The notes beneath the pieces are model-generated. The model was not told where the DNA came from. It saw only the letters and a list, made by a program, of their open reading frames with translations, and did no database searches. DNA of 64,000 nt from Sulfuricaulis sp040901545 (GTDB lineage Bacteria > Pseudomonadota > Gammaproteobacteria > Acidiferrobacterales > Sulfurifustaceae). Shown one piece after another: positions 53,413 through 63,249 of the stretch. The DNA is taken from NCBI RefSeq assembly GCF_040901545.1, contig NZ_JBBDYL010000042.1, forward strand, positions 1-64,000. The letters run 5' to 3'. Made by a program: the position numbers and the translations under genes. The first letter of the stretch is position 1; the number at the start of each line of letters is the position of its first letter.

Positions 53413-54147
53413 ATGACAACCCGTCACAATCCGCCGGAAATATTCCTGTCCATGCCGCATCCGTGCAGCTATCTCCCCGGACGTACGGCGACTTCGCTTT
53501 TTCTTGATCCCCGACAACCGCTCAATAGCCAGCAATACGCCGGTTTCATGCGCCTGGGTTTTCGTCGCAGTGGCGACCTTATCTACCGCCCGCATTGCCG
53601 GGAGTGCCGCGCCTGCATTCCGGTTCGTATCCCGGTAGATCGTTTTCATCCCGATCGCGGGCAGCGGCGTGTCTGGAGACGGAATCAGGATTTATCCATG
53701 GTGTCGCATCCCCCGATCTATAACCAGGAGCATTTCGATCTGTATCAGCGTTATCAAGCCATGCGCCACCCCGGCGGCGGCATGGATGACCCCGATCCCC
53801 AGAAATACATCAACTTCCTCGGTTCAAGAAGCATTCGCACTGTTTTCTATGAAATGAGACACCTGGATAAACTTCTGGGTGTGGCCGTGACCGATGTCCT
53901 TCCGGACGGACTCTCGGCGGTATATACCTTTTTTGATCCGGCAGAAAAGCGCCGCTCTCTCGGTTCATACGCCGTGTTATGGCAGATTGAACTCGCCAGG
54001 CAACAGCGATTCCCATGGTTGTACCTTGGCTACTGGATCAAGGATTGCCGGAAAATGGCCTACAAAGGCAATTACCACCCGCTAGAAATTTTGCAAGACG
54101 GCCTGTGGATCGAAGCACAATCCGCCCATAAGGGAACAGGCGCATAA
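53413..54147 (+). CDS. bpt: aspartate/glutamate leucyltransferase (arginyltransferase-like)
   Basis: 244 residues of the Bpt/Ate family. CxYLPGR-type start (CSYLPGRTATSLFLDP), the Cys-pair block RPHCRECRACIPVRIPV and the C-terminal LGYWIKDCRKMAYKGNYHPLE. It adds Leu to proteins with N-terminal Asp or Glu for the N-end rule. Follows aat after 23 bases. Confidence 0.93.
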   Translation: MTTRHNPPEIFLSMPHPCSYLPGRTATSLFLDPRQPLNSQQYAGFMRLGFRRSGDLIYRPHCRECRACIPVRIPVDRFHPDRGQRRVWRRNQDLSMVSHPPIYNQEHFDLYQRYQAMRHPGGGMDDPDPQKYINFLGSRSIRTVFYEMRHLDKLLGVAVTDVLPDGLSAVYTFFDPAEKRRSLGSYAVLWQIELARQQRFPWLYLGYWIKDCRKMAYKGNYHPLEILQDGLWIEAQSAHKGTGA

Positions 54148-54392
54148 TCTGCTGTACCCGTCATGGCACGCTCGTTGCGACCTGCCAACTGGACGCCGGC
54201 ACATCCGCAAGACCGCAACCAGATGCTCGATTTTCTATGCCGGCTTTGCGTGACATGATCGTCCGGCAAATCTGACGTCAGCCTCACCGCGAACGGGTAG
54301 GTCTCTCCAGCCTATCGTTTTGGTTATCGCCTTGAGAGGAAGGTCTTCAAGGCGCTTTACGCACACACCGGACTACGGCATGATACGCTGCC

Positions 54393-54480
54393 AATAATTG
54401 ATCCGGCACGAATGCTATTGAAACGAAGGCAACCTATGCAAATGGCTTACTTTGGTTTTCGTGGTGCCGGATCAATAATT
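54393..54480. repeat. inverted repeat, 17-base arms
   Basis: ATTGATCCGGCAC at 54397-54409 pairs with GTGCCGGATCAAT at 54464-54476, with similar flanks (16 of 17 bases). About 54 bases lie between. It could be a miniature mobile element or an RNA hairpin of the infA leader. Confidence 0.6.
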
Positions 54481-54500
54481 AAAACTCTTAAGATTGCCTG

Positions 54501-54588
54501 TTATTGCGGCGGCAAGGCGTCTTATAATCAAGTCCCGATCCTGTTTATCGGGGTCGGCAATTCAGATGGATTTATGCCGCCGCAATAA
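54501..54588. repeat. inverted repeat, perfect 14-base arms, before infA
   Basis: TTATTGCGGCGGCA (54501-54514) and TGCCGCCGCAATAA (54575-54588) with an inner short hairpin CCCGAT/ATCGGG around 54535-54553. The arm ends 16 bases before the infA start codon and could mask or shape its ribosome-binding region. Confidence 0.65.
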
Positions 54589-54604
54589 CGGCATAGGACG
54601 GCGT

Positions 54605-54823
54605 GTGGCGAAAGAAGAGCATATTGAAATGGAGGGAACCATCACCGAAACCCTTCCCAACACCCTGTTTCGGGTCAAGCTCGACAACGGACACATCGTG
54701 ACCGCCCACATTTCCGGAAAAATGCGCAAGAACTATATCCGCATACTCACCGGCGACCGGGTCACGGTTCAGCTCACGCCTTACGATCTCACCAAGGGCC
54801 GTATTACCTTCCGCGCCCGGTAG
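54605..54823 (+). CDS. infA: translation initiation factor IF-1
   Basis: 72 residues, full length, with the S1/OB-fold pattern EGTITETLPNTLFRVKLDNGH and the C-terminal DLTKGRITFR. It aids 30S initiation. The GTG at 54605 has AGGA six bases upstream and gives the standard AKEE start; a longer frame upstream runs through the inverted repeats and is not used. Confidence 0.97.
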   Translation: MAKEEHIEMEGTITETLPNTLFRVKLDNGHIVTAHISGKMRKNYIRILTGDRVTVQLTPYDLTKGRITFRAR

Positions 54824-54896
54824 GCATCGTTAGAAAACCCCGCCGTAACGGCACAAGGCGCACAGCAGGTGACGTCGTAGCCGAGATAGGACGGAA

Positions 54897-57158
54897 TCAG
54901 GCGGGTGTTTTATCGGTCGTCGGAATGAAGTCGAACTTCAGTTCGTCCTCTTTCGCCGTAATCTTGACGTGACCGCCCGAGGCCAGGCTGCCAAACAGTA
55001 ACTCGTTCGCCAGTGACTTTTTGACCCGTTCCTGGATCAGTCGCGCCATCGGGCGTGCGCCCATGGACGGATCGTAACCGCGCTTGGCTAGCCAGGCGCG
55101 GGCGGCATTATCAAGTTCGACGGTGACATGCTTGTCCGCGAGTTGTGCCTCGAGCTCAAGAATAAACTTGTCTACCACATGCCCAATGGTCGTTTCATCG
55201 AGCGGCTTGAACTGGATGATCGCGTCCAGGCGATTGCGGAATTCAGGCGTGAACAGGCGTTTGATCTCCTGCATCTCGTCGCCAAGATGATCCTGCTTGG
55301 TGAAACCGATACTCGAACGGCTTAAACGATCAGCCCCGGCGTTGGTGGTCATCACCAGGATTACGTTGCGAAAGTCGGCCTTGCGACCGTTGTTATCCGT
55401 CAGCGTCCCGTGATCCATGACCTGCAACAGCAGGTTGAAGACGTCCGGATGCGCCTTCTCGACCTCATCGAGCAGCAGTACCGAATGTGGATGCTTTACG
55501 ATCGCCTCGGTCAGCAATCCGCCCTGGTCGAAGCCGACGTAACCGGGTGGCGCGCCGATCAGGCGTGAAACGGTGTGCCGCTCCATGTATTCCGACATAT
55601 CAAAACGGATGAGTTCCAGCCCCAGGATCCGCGCCAGCTGGCGCGTCACCTCGGTCTTGCCGACGCCCGTGGGACCCGAAAAGAGATAGGAGCCGACCGG
55701 TTTTTCCGGATGCCCCAGCCCGGAGCGCGACATTTTGATCGCGGCCGATAGCGCTTCAATCGCCTCATCCTGCCCGAACACCACCATCTTGAGATCGCGC
55801 ACGAGCGTCTTCAGCGCCTCGCGGTCGGATGTCGATACGGTCTTGGGCGGAATGCGCGCCATCTTGGCGACAATTTCCTCGATGTCATGCACGCCGATTG
55901 TCTTTTTTCTCCGGCTCGGCGGGAGCAGATGCTGACCGGCGCCGGCCTCGTCGATGACATCGATCGCCTTGTCCGGCAGGTGCCGGTCATTGATATAACG
56001 GTTCGCCAATTCCACTGCGCTGCGCAGCGCCTGTAATGTGTAGCGTACGCCATGATGGCGCTCGAAGCGGTTCTTCAGGCCGCGGAGAATTTCCACGGTT
56101 TCCTCCACAGACGGTTCAGTGACATCGATCTTCTGGAATCGGCGCGAAAGCGCCCGGTCTTTCTCGAAGATATTGCGGTATTCCTGGTATGTAGTCGAAC
56201 CGATGCACTTGAGATCGCCGGAAGCAAGAACCGGTTTCAGAAGATTCGATGCGTCCATGGCGCCGCCCGATGCCGCGCCCGCCCCGATGATGGTGTGGAT
56301 TTCGTCAATGAATAATACCGCGTTGTCCTGCTTCTTCAGTTGATGTAATACCGCCTTCAACCGCTTTTCAAAATCGCCGCGATACTTGGTACCGGCGAGC
56401 AACGAACCCATGTCGAGCGCATAAATCGTGCTTTGTGCCAGCACGTCAGGAACTTCGCTGTCGACAATTTTCTTCGCGAGGCCCTCGGCAATGGCGGTTT
56501 TGCCCACGCCGGCTTCACCGACAAACAGCGGATTGTTCTTGCGGCGGCGGCACAGCACCTGGATGGTACGTTCCACCTCCCGGCTGCGCCCGATCAATGG
56601 ATCGATTTTTCCGGCCCTGGCCTGTTCGTTGAGATTGATGCAGAACACATCCAGCGGGCTACGCTCCGCAGACGCGCCCTCCTCGCTTTCTTCCTGAGCC
56701 GGCAGCTCATTCTGACTCTCACCAGGCACTTTCGAAATGCCGTGCGATACGAAATTGACGATATCGAACCGACTGATGTTCTGCTTGTGCAGGAAATACA
56801 CGGCGTGCGATTCCTTCTCGCCAAAAATCGCGATCAAAACGTTCGCGCCGGTTACTTCCTTCTTGCCCACGCCCTGAACGTGCAACACGGCACGCTGAAT
56901 CACGCGTTGAAAACCAATGGTAGGCTGGGTGTCAATCTTGCTGCCGGAGGCCAGCTTGGGTACGTTCTCCTCGAGAAAAGCATTGAGGCTGCGCCGGAGT
57001 TCCTCGATGTTTCCGCCACAGGCGCGCAGCACGCGAGCCGCTGATGGATTATCGAGCAATGCCGCCAGCAGATGCTCCACGGTGATGAATTCGTGGCGCT
57101 TTTCGCGCGCGTTCTGGAACGCATTGTTTAAAGAAAACTCAAGCTCTTGGGACAACAT
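54897..57158 (-). CDS. clpA: ATP-dependent Clp protease ATP-binding subunit ClpA
   Basis: 753 residues. ClpA N-domain starting MLSQELEFSLNNAFQNA, first AAA+ domain with GEAGVGKTAIAEGL, second with GPTGVGKTEVTRQL and C-terminal helper region. There is no long ClpB-type middle domain, but the IGL loop region needed for ClpP docking (SRSSIGFTKQ) is present. The ATG at 57158 has GGAGG before it; six residues upstream in frame are not conserved. ClpS is encoded 59 bases upstream on the same strand. Confidence 0.96.
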   Translation of the reverse strand: MLSQELEFSLNNAFQNAREKRHEFITVEHLLAALLDNPSAARVLRACGGNIEELRRSLNAFLEENVPKLASGSKIDTQPTIGFQRVIQRAVLHVQGVGKKEVTGANVLIAIFGEKESHAVYFLHKQNISRFDIVNFVSHGISKVPGESQNELPAQEESEEGASAERSPLDVFCINLNEQARAGKIDPLIGRSREVERTIQVLCRRRKNNPLFVGEAGVGKTAIAEGLAKKIVDSEVPDVLAQSTIYALDMGSLLAGTKYRGDFEKRLKAVLHQLKKQDNAVLFIDEIHTIIGAGAASGGAMDASNLLKPVLASGDLKCIGSTTYQEYRNIFEKDRALSRRFQKIDVTEPSVEETVEILRGLKNRFERHHGVRYTLQALRSAVELANRYINDRHLPDKAIDVIDEAGAGQHLLPPSRRKKTIGVHDIEEIVAKMARIPPKTVSTSDREALKTLVRDLKMVVFGQDEAIEALSAAIKMSRSGLGHPEKPVGSYLFSGPTGVGKTEVTRQLARILGLELIRFDMSEYMERHTVSRLIGAPPGYVGFDQGGLLTEAIVKHPHSVLLLDEVEKAHPDVFNLLLQVMDHGTLTDNNGRKADFRNVILVMTTNAGADRLSRSSIGFTKQDHLGDEMQEIKRLFTPEFRNRLDAIIQFKPLDETTIGHVVDKFILELEAQLADKHVTVELDNAARAWLAKRGYDPSMGARPMARLIQERVKKSLANELLFGSLASGGHVKITAKEDELKFDFIPTTDKTPA

Positions 57159-57217
57159 ACCACCGCCTCCGGGCATAGGCCCCTCAAATAGATAACTCCC
57201 TCTTGAAAAATATTCCC

Positions 57218-57535
57218 TTATTCAGGCTCCATGGTGCACTGCAGGGGATGCTGGTGTTCCTGGGCGAATGCCAGCACCTGCCTAACTTTGGTCTCCGCTA
57301 TCTCTCGAGTATAGATCCCGCAGACCCCGATTCCCTTCTGGTGCACATGTAACATGATGCGGGTTGCGTCTTCGCGATTCTTGGCAAAAAAACGTTCCAA
57401 AATAATCACGACGAACTCCATAGGAGTATAGTCGTCGTTCAGCAAGATGACTTTATAAAGCTGCGGCTTCTGAAGCTTGGGCTTTACTTCCTGAACGACG
57501 GGACCTTCAAGATAATGCTGGGGTTTATCGCTCAT
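57218..57535 (-). CDS. clpS: ClpS adaptor protein
   Basis: 105 residues with the conserved KVILLNDDYTPMEFVV block and HVHQKGIGVCGIYTREIAETK. It recognises N-degron residues (Leu, Phe, Tyr, Trp) and feeds substrates to ClpAP. With aat, bpt and clpA close by, the N-end-rule pathway is grouped in this window. Confidence 0.96.
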   Translation of the reverse strand: MSDKPQHYLEGPVVQEVKPKLQKPQLYKVILLNDDYTPMEFVVIILERFFAKNREDATRIMLHVHQKGIGVCGIYTREIAETKVRQVLAFAQEHQHPLQCTMEPE

Positions 57536-57839
57536 GGGTCATATTCTATAGATTACACCATAATTTTTTCGGGGCATCCTCAATCCAACCCCGAGAAACA
57601 AGTACATTGTGCGACTGATAATCCAAAATTCAACCCCTGCGATTGTGGCATGAATTTTGAGGCCAATATGCCATTTTTTCTATTCCCCGCCTTGTTGCCG
57701 CATCACCATGACCTAGCTTGACTTGATCAAAAAAAGAAGGATGATGGCAAGGTCGCGCCTCTTATGCAGTATTAACCGGGGCACGGTCCATCGGCAACCA
57801 GAAAGACAGCGGTTTGCTGCCGCGACAGGAGGGGAATGT
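57536..57839. other. divergent promoter region of clpS and cold-shock gene
   Basis: 304 bases between two divergent genes. No second gene is credible. The right part is probably a long leader for the cold-shock gene, as is common for cspA-type mRNAs; AGGAGGGG lies before the start. A clear cold box was not identified. Confidence 0.5.
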
Positions 57840-58049
57840 ATGCCACTAGGTACCGTCAAGTGGTTTAACGCCAGCAAAGGGTATGGGTTCATTACACCCA
57901 GCGATGGCGGAGACGACGTCTTCGCACATTATTCCGCCATCGAAATGGAAGGATACAAAACCCTGAAAGAGGGGCAACAAGTAGAGTTCGAAGTCCAGGA
58001 AGGTCCCAAGGGCCCCCAGGCTTCCCACATACGTTCCCTAATCAAGTAA
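57840..58049 (+). CDS. CspA-family cold-shock protein
   Basis: 69 residues, single OB-fold. The RNP1-like KGYGFITP and RNP2-like DVFAHYSAI motifs are intact. It binds single-stranded RNA or DNA. A longer upstream frame to 57723 lacks support; AGGAGGGG stands eight bases before ATG 57840. Followed by an intrinsic terminator. Confidence 0.95.
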   Translation: MPLGTVKWFNASKGYGFITPSDGGDDVFAHYSAIEMEGYKTLKEGQQVEFEVQEGPKGPQASHIRSLIK

Positions 58050-58082
58050 GCGGCGTTATTTTTCCACGAAGTCCATTCCAAG

Positions 58083-58112
58083 ACCCGGCCTTTGCCGGGT
58101 TTTCTTTGTTTA
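58083..58112 (+). terminator. intrinsic terminator of the cold-shock gene
   Basis: ACCCGGC (58083-58089), loop CTTT, GCCGGGT (58094-58100), then TTTCTTTGTTTA. Typical Rho-independent hairpin and U-tract, 34 bases after the stop. Confidence 0.88.
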
Positions 58113-58203
58113 TATCATACTTGATTCAGGCAGACGGCGAATAATGGAAATCTAACAACCAGCATTGGATCGGCAACGACTTCCGTCTGCAACAGTTTCT
58201 GTG

Positions 58204-59457
58204 TTAAAAATGCCGGATAACGGCTTCACCAAATTCAGAACTGCTCACCTGTTTCGCGCCGGTCATGGCGCGGGCAAAATCGTAAGTCACCGTCTTGGCG
58301 GCGATCGCGCCATTCATGCCTTTAATAATAAGTTCGGCAGCCTCGGTCCAGCCCATGTGACGGAGCATCATTTCCGCCGATAGAATCAGCGAACCGGGAT
58401 TGGCCATGTTTTTTCCGGCATATTTGGGTGCCGTGCCATGTGTGGCCTCGAACATGGCGACACGGTCAGACAAATTCGCGCCGGGTGCTATGCCAATGCC
58501 GCCCACCTGCGCCGCCAAGGCATCGGAAATATAATCGCCGTTAAGATTGAGGGTCGCGATAATGCTGTATTCATCCGGTCGCAGCAAGATCTGCTGCAGG
58601 AAGGCATCGACAATGACATCTTTGATAACGATCTCCCGTCCGCTACGCGGGTTCTTAAATCGGCACCAGGGTCCATCATCAATAAGTTGTGCGCCGAACT
58701 CACGTATGGCGAGCTCATAGCTCCAGTTTTTAAAGCCCCCTTCCGTGAACTTCATGATATTGCCCTTGTGCACCAACGTAATCGAGGTACGATCATTGGC
58801 AATGGCGTATTGGATCGCGCGACGCACAAGCCGCTCCGTCCCTTCGCGCGAAACCGGCTTGATACCGATGGCCGAAGTTCCCGGAAACCGGATATTCTTC
58901 ACGCCCAACTCGCGCTGCAGAAAGGTAATCAGCTTTTGCGCTTCTGGCGAACCGGCCATCCACTCGATACCGGCATAGATGTCTTCCGAGTTTTCCCGAA
59001 AGATAACCATGTCGATCTTTTCCGGTTCTTTCACCGGGCTAGGCACACCCTTGAAATAGCGCACGGGACGCATGCAAACGTAAAGATCGAGCTCCTGACG
59101 GAGGGTCACATTCAGCGAACGAAAACCTCCGCCCACCGGTGTGGTAAGCGGACCCTTGATCGAGACGACATAGTCCCGGATGGCGTGTAAAGTTTCATCC
59201 GGCAACCAGGCGTTGTTCCCGTAAATGTTAACCGCCTTTTCGCCTGCATACACCTCCATCCATGCTACGGAACGCTTACCGCCGTAAGCCTTTTTGACGG
59301 CTGCGTCCACCACCTGGCGCATCGGCGGCGTGACATCCACGCCGATGCCATCGCCTTCGATATAGGGAATGATGGGTCGATCGGGAACATTTAATGAAAA
59401 GTCTGTATTAACAGTAATTTTTTCGCCGACGGGAACGGTGATACGGGTATTGGACAT
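58204..59457 (-). CDS. icd: NADP-dependent isocitrate dehydrogenase
   Basis: 417 residues of the prokaryotic IDH type. Substrate block GGGFRSLNVTLRQELDLYVCMRP contains the Ser that is phosphorylated in E. coli, and NADP site HGTAPKYAG with downstream NPGSLILS. It oxidises isocitrate to 2-oxoglutarate in the TCA cycle. Stands alone, convergent with the cold-shock gene. Confidence 0.96.
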   Translation of the reverse strand: MSNTRITVPVGEKITVNTDFSLNVPDRPIIPYIEGDGIGVDVTPPMRQVVDAAVKKAYGGKRSVAWMEVYAGEKAVNIYGNNAWLPDETLHAIRDYVVSIKGPLTTPVGGGFRSLNVTLRQELDLYVCMRPVRYFKGVPSPVKEPEKIDMVIFRENSEDIYAGIEWMAGSPEAQKLITFLQRELGVKNIRFPGTSAIGIKPVSREGTERLVRRAIQYAIANDRTSITLVHKGNIMKFTEGGFKNWSYELAIREFGAQLIDDGPWCRFKNPRSGREIVIKDVIVDAFLQQILLRPDEYSIIATLNLNGDYISDALAAQVGGIGIAPGANLSDRVAMFEATHGTAPKYAGKNMANPGSLILSAEMMLRHMGWTEAAELIIKGMNGAIAAKTVTYDFARAMTGAKQVSSSEFGEAVIRHF

Positions 59458-59622
59458 GAAAACTCCGGAGTGGGTAAAATTCGCGCGCCGATTCTATCAT
59501 TAAATCATTCGCTTCCGCAGCATCGGAGCGGGGTCGTTATGTCGGCACGTCATGCCTGGTGATGCGTTGCGACATATCCACCGTTAATGATGGGGTGGCC
59601 ATAGCCATTTACCCAAATCTTG

Positions 59623-60165
59623 ATGAGACTTATTTTATTCAACAAACCTTACAGCGTTCTCACGCAATTCACGGACAGAAAAAGCCGACCAACCTTGTCG
59701 GATTACATCCCATTGTCGGGTGTCTATCCCGCAGGCCGGCTTGACCGAGACAGCGAAGGATTGCTGTTGCTTACGAACGATGGAAAACTCCAACAGCAAT
59801 TCTCGAACCCGCGCTACAAACTCCCAAAAACCTATTGGGTCCAGGTAGAGGGCGAACCGGATGACACTGCCGTGGAGCAATTGCAGTGTGGCGTGATTTT
59901 GGATGGAAAGAAAACTCGGCCGGCGGAAATTCGGCGTATTGCCGAACCCTCGCTGTGGCCACGCAATCCGCCGATCCGCTTTCGCCGTTCCATACCCACC
60001 TCTTGGCTCGAAATCACCCTCACAGAAGGCCGGAACCGCCAGGTGCGTCGCATGACTGCCGCCGCAGGTTTCCCTACCCTGCGCCTGGTGCGCCGTGCCG
60101 TTGGCCCGTTCACGATAGACGGGCTCGCGTCCGGTGAATGGTGTGAAGCCGCTTCCCAAGTCTGA
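59623..60165 (+). CDS. rluE: 23S rRNA pseudouridine synthase RluE-like
   Basis: About 180 residues of the RsuA/RluB/E/F family, lacking an N-terminal S4 domain as RluE does. PAGRLDRDSEGLLLLTNDG contains the catalytic Asp, and the C-terminal LTEGRNRQVRRMTAAAGFPTLRL is typical. The start is ATG 59623 (an in-frame TTG precedes it). Twelve bases before the Nudix gene. Confidence 0.9.
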   Translation: MRLILFNKPYSVLTQFTDRKSRPTLSDYIPLSGVYPAGRLDRDSEGLLLLTNDGKLQQQFSNPRYKLPKTYWVQVEGEPDDTAVEQLQCGVILDGKKTRPAEIRRIAEPSLWPRNPPIRFRRSIPTSWLEITLTEGRNRQVRRMTAAAGFPTLRLVRRAVGPFTIDGLASGEWCEAASQV

Positions 60166-60177
60166 TAAGGTTAAATC

Positions 60178-60663
60178 ATGATCTGGAAACCAAATGTGGT
60201 GGTCGCGGCCGTCGTTGATCGTGCCGGAAAATTCCTGCTGATTGAGGAACGGGTCGAAGGTCGGCTGGTGCTTAATCAGCCGGCCGGGCATCTCGATGAA
60301 GGCGAGACTCTGATGGCTGCCGTGGTGCGCGAAACACTGGAAGAAACCGGTTGGCATTTCTCCCCGGAGGCATTGCTTGGCATCTACCGCTGGCGGCACC
60401 CGACAAAAAGTACTACTTATTTACGGTTCGCATTCATCGGATCTGTCTCGCGCCATGATTCCGGGCGAACGCTTGATCGAGGCATCACGCGGACATTGTG
60501 GCTGACCCCGGACGAAATCCACGCCGCGCGTGATCGGCACCGGAGCCCGCAAGTCGAGCTTTGCGTCAAGGATTATATCTCCGGACAGCGATACTCTCTG
60601 GAACTGCTCAAGGAGCTAGCCGGTTTGAACGCTCGCCCCTCAAGCCGTCGCGCCCGTTCATGA
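60178..60663 (+). CDS. Nudix hydrolase, NudJ-like
   Basis: 161 residues with a complete Nudix box, GHLDEGETLMAAVVRETLEE then TG (residues about 38-59), and the NudJ-type start WKPNVVVAAVV. NudJ hydrolyses thiamine or nucleoside pyrophosphates. It precedes mnmA with an ATGA overlap, the arrangement also seen in E. coli. Confidence 0.9.
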   Translation: MIWKPNVVVAAVVDRAGKFLLIEERVEGRLVLNQPAGHLDEGETLMAAVVRETLEETGWHFSPEALLGIYRWRHPTKSTTYLRFAFIGSVSRHDSGRTLDRGITRTLWLTPDEIHAARDRHRSPQVELCVKDYISGQRYSLELLKELAGLNARPSSRRARS

Positions 60664-61766
60664 CAATGAAAATTGTGGTCGGCATTTCCGGTGGTGTGGA
60701 CTCTGCGGTTGCCGCGCTGCTGCTGAAGCGGGCCGGACATGAAGTCACGGGTCTGTTCATGAAGAATTGGGAAGAAGACGATACCGCAGATTACTGCAGT
60801 GCGGCGGAAGACCTGGGGATGGCCAGCTCGGTCTGTGACCGGTTAGGAATACCTCTCAAGACGGTAAATTTTGCCACCGAATACTGGGATCGCGTGTTCA
60901 GTTATTTCCTCACCGAGTATCGCGCAGGCCGCACTCCCAATCCGGACGTATTATGCAACAAGGAAATCAAATTCAAGGCATTTCTCGAACACGCACGCGT
61001 GCTTGACGCCGATTACATCGCCACCGGCCATTACGCGCGCGTCACCCATCAGGATGGCCGATACCACCTGCTCAAGGCGCGTGATGTAAACAAGGACCAG
61101 TCTTATTTTCTCCACTTGCTGGGACAGGAAGCCCTTGCACAGACGCTGTTTCCAATTGGTAACCTGACTAAAGCAGAAGTGCGGCAATTGGCGAAGCAGG
61201 AAGGCTTGGCTAATTTCGATCGGCCTGACTCAACAGGGATTTGTTTCATCGGCGAACGGAATTTCAAATCATTTCTCGCTCGCTATTTGGCCGCGCAACC
61301 CGGCGAGCTGCGTACACTCGCTGGGACGCTCAAAGGCCACCATGACGGCGTAATTTATTACACCATCGGTCAGCGCCACGGTCTGGGCATCGGTGGACAG
61401 GGCGAAGCGTGGTACGTGGTCGGCAAAGATGTCTCACGTAATATTCTTTATGTTGGGCAGGGCGAACAGAATCCGGCGCTGTACAGTGAAGCATTGATCT
61501 CCGGTGTTCCGCACTGGATTGGCGGCGCTTTACCGAACCGTTTAGAAAAACTATATGCCAAAACCAGATACCGTCAGCCGGATCAAAGTTGCACCGTCGC
61601 TCTGCTCGATATGGGTCTGCGAGTATCCTTCGATATGGCGCAACGCGCCATCGCGCCCGGTCAGTCGGTTGTCTTTTACGACGGCGAAGAATGTCTGGGC
61701 GGCGGAATCATTGAACAAGCGTTGGCGCTTTCACAAACTCGCGATGCGCCTTTGGCGTACCATTGA
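60660..61766 (+). CDS. mnmA: tRNA 2-thiouridylase MnmA
   Basis: 368 residues. PP-loop GISGGVDSAVAALLL at the start, catalytic Cys pair in NPDVLCNKEIKFKAFL (first) and DSTGICFIGERNF (second), and the TIGQRHGLGIGG block. It thiolates U34 of Lys, Glu and Gln tRNAs. The ATG at 60660 overlaps the Nudix stop; a longer frame upstream is rejected. Confidence 0.96.
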   Translation: MTMKIVVGISGGVDSAVAALLLKRAGHEVTGLFMKNWEEDDTADYCSAAEDLGMASSVCDRLGIPLKTVNFATEYWDRVFSYFLTEYRAGRTPNPDVLCNKEIKFKAFLEHARVLDADYIATGHYARVTHQDGRYHLLKARDVNKDQSYFLHLLGQEALAQTLFPIGNLTKAEVRQLAKQEGLANFDRPDSTGICFIGERNFKSFLARYLAAQPGELRTLAGTLKGHHDGVIYYTIGQRHGLGIGGQGEAWYVVGKDVSRNILYVGQGEQNPALYSEALISGVPHWIGGALPNRLEKLYAKTRYRQPDQSCTVALLDMGLRVSFDMAQRAIAPGQSVVFYDGEECLGGGIIEQALALSQTRDAPLAYH

Positions 61767-61836
61767 ACCGGCATTTTCCCTAATAATCTGGTAAAATGCG
61801 TCGTCCCCCGGGGACCATACACCATCGCAGGCACGC

Positions 61837-63249
61837 ATGAATAAACCGACCAAGCCCGATGCACTGCCGTTAAGTCCACTGACTGTCCTCTCGCCCCTCG
61901 ACGGGCGCTACGAATCCAAAGTCGCCCCACTCCGTCCACTATTCAGTGAATACGCTCTGTTCAAACGGCGAGTTTTTGTCGAAATACACTGGCTGCTCAC
62001 GCTCGGCCAAGAGAAGAGAATCAAGGAAGTTGCGCCCTTTTCTCCCCAATCAAAAAAAATTCTGGAGGGAATCGCCACGAATTTCTCAATCAAGGACGCG
62101 CAACGCGTCAAGGACATCGAGTCCAGGATCAATCACGACGTCAAAGCGATTGAGTATTTTCTGAAGGAAAAAACGAGTGGCAACGAGGAAATCAGCCGTT
62201 CGGCTGAATTCATTCACTTCGCCTGCACTTCTGAGGACATCAACAATCTGGCTTACGGATTACTGTTAAAGGAATGCAGGGAGTGCATACTGCTCGATGG
62301 CGCGGACAAACTGATCGCCGTCATTTCCGATTTGGCCACCCGTTACGCCGACCAACCCATGCTCGCGCGCACCCATGGCCAGCCCGCTTCACCTACAACG
62401 CTGGGCAAGGAATTAGCAAATGTGGCATATCGTTTAAAGCGCGTCCGTCAGCAGATTGCGGCCGTACCGATTCTGGGGAAAATTAACGGGGCCGTGGGTA
62501 ATTACAACGCGCATCTGGCCGCTTATCCGGAAGTGGACTGGCCGACCCTGGGAAAATCCTTCGTCGAAAGGTTGGGACTTGCCTGGAATCCCTACACCAC
62601 CCAGATCGAGCCGCACGACTACGTTGCCGAGCTGCTCGACGCGGAATCGCGTTTCAACACGATTTTAATCGATTTCAACCGGGATATTTGGGGCTATATC
62701 TCAATCGGGTATTTCAAACAGAGGGCCGTGAAGGGCGAAATCGGCTCGTCAACCATGCCGCACAAGGTTAATCCAATCGATTTTGAAAATGCTGAGGGCA
62801 ACCTTGGTCTGGCCAATGCCCTGTTTCGCCACCTCGCGGAGAAACTTCCCATCTCACGTTTTCAGCGCGACCTCACCGATTCCACGGTAATGCGCAATCT
62901 GGGTGTTGCCTTCGGCTACATGTTGCTTGCGTGGGAATCGTGCCTTAAAGGCATCTCTAAGCTCGAGGCAAATCCTGACCGCATGCGTCAGGACCTTGAT
63001 GAGAATTGGGAGGTTCTGGCCGAGGCGATACAGACCGTCATGCGCCGTTACGGCCTGGAACAGGCCTATGAGACACTGAAGGACCTCACTCGCGGAAAAG
63101 GCGGTACTACACAAAAGCACATGCAGGATTTTATTCGGACACTCGACCTGCCGGCTGACGCAAAAAAACACCTGCTTGCGTTAACTCCGGCCACCTATAC
63201 GGGAAATGCCGCGACGCAGGCCAGAAATCTGGGCAGAACCAAAGTTTAA
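61837..63249 (+). CDS. purB: adenylosuccinate lyase
   Basis: 470 residues. Catalytic segments: TSEDINNLAYGLLL, ARTHGQPASPTTLGKE and the signature SSTMPHKVNPIDFENAEGN. It acts twice in purine synthesis. Downstream of mnmA after 70 bases, as in many gammaproteobacteria. Confidence 0.97.
   Translation: MNKPTKPDALPLSPLTVLSPLDGRYESKVAPLRPLFSEYALFKRRVFVEIHWLLTLGQEKRIKEVAPFSPQSKKILEGIATNFSIKDAQRVKDIESRINHDVKAIEYFLKEKTSGNEEISRSAEFIHFACTSEDINNLAYGLLLKECRECILLDGADKLIAVISDLATRYADQPMLARTHGQPASPTTLGKELANVAYRLKRVRQQIAAVPILGKINGAVGNYNAHLAAYPEVDWPTLGKSFVERLGLAWNPYTTQIEPHDYVAELLDAESRFNTILIDFNRDIWGYISIGYFKQRAVKGEIGSSTMPHKVNPIDFENAEGNLGLANALFRHLAEKLPISRFQRDLTDSTVMRNLGVAFGYMLLAWESCLKGISKLEANPDRMRQDLDENWEVLAEAIQTVMRRYGLEQAYETLKDLTRGKGGTTQKHMQDFIRTLDLPADAKKHLLALTPATYTGNAATQARNLGRTKV

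Larger units (their letters stand above)
54148..54604. other. infA upstream region with nested inverted repeats
   Basis: 457 bases without a credible gene. The first ~240 bases show nothing recognisable. Two perfect or near-perfect inverted repeats follow (described separately at 54393-54480 and 54501-54588), the second ending 17 bases before the infA start. Confidence 0.55.

Noticed and set aside
57723..57839. N-terminal extension of the cold-shock protein
   Set aside because: The standard CspA start at 57840 has a strong ribosome site; the upstream residues do not match the family.
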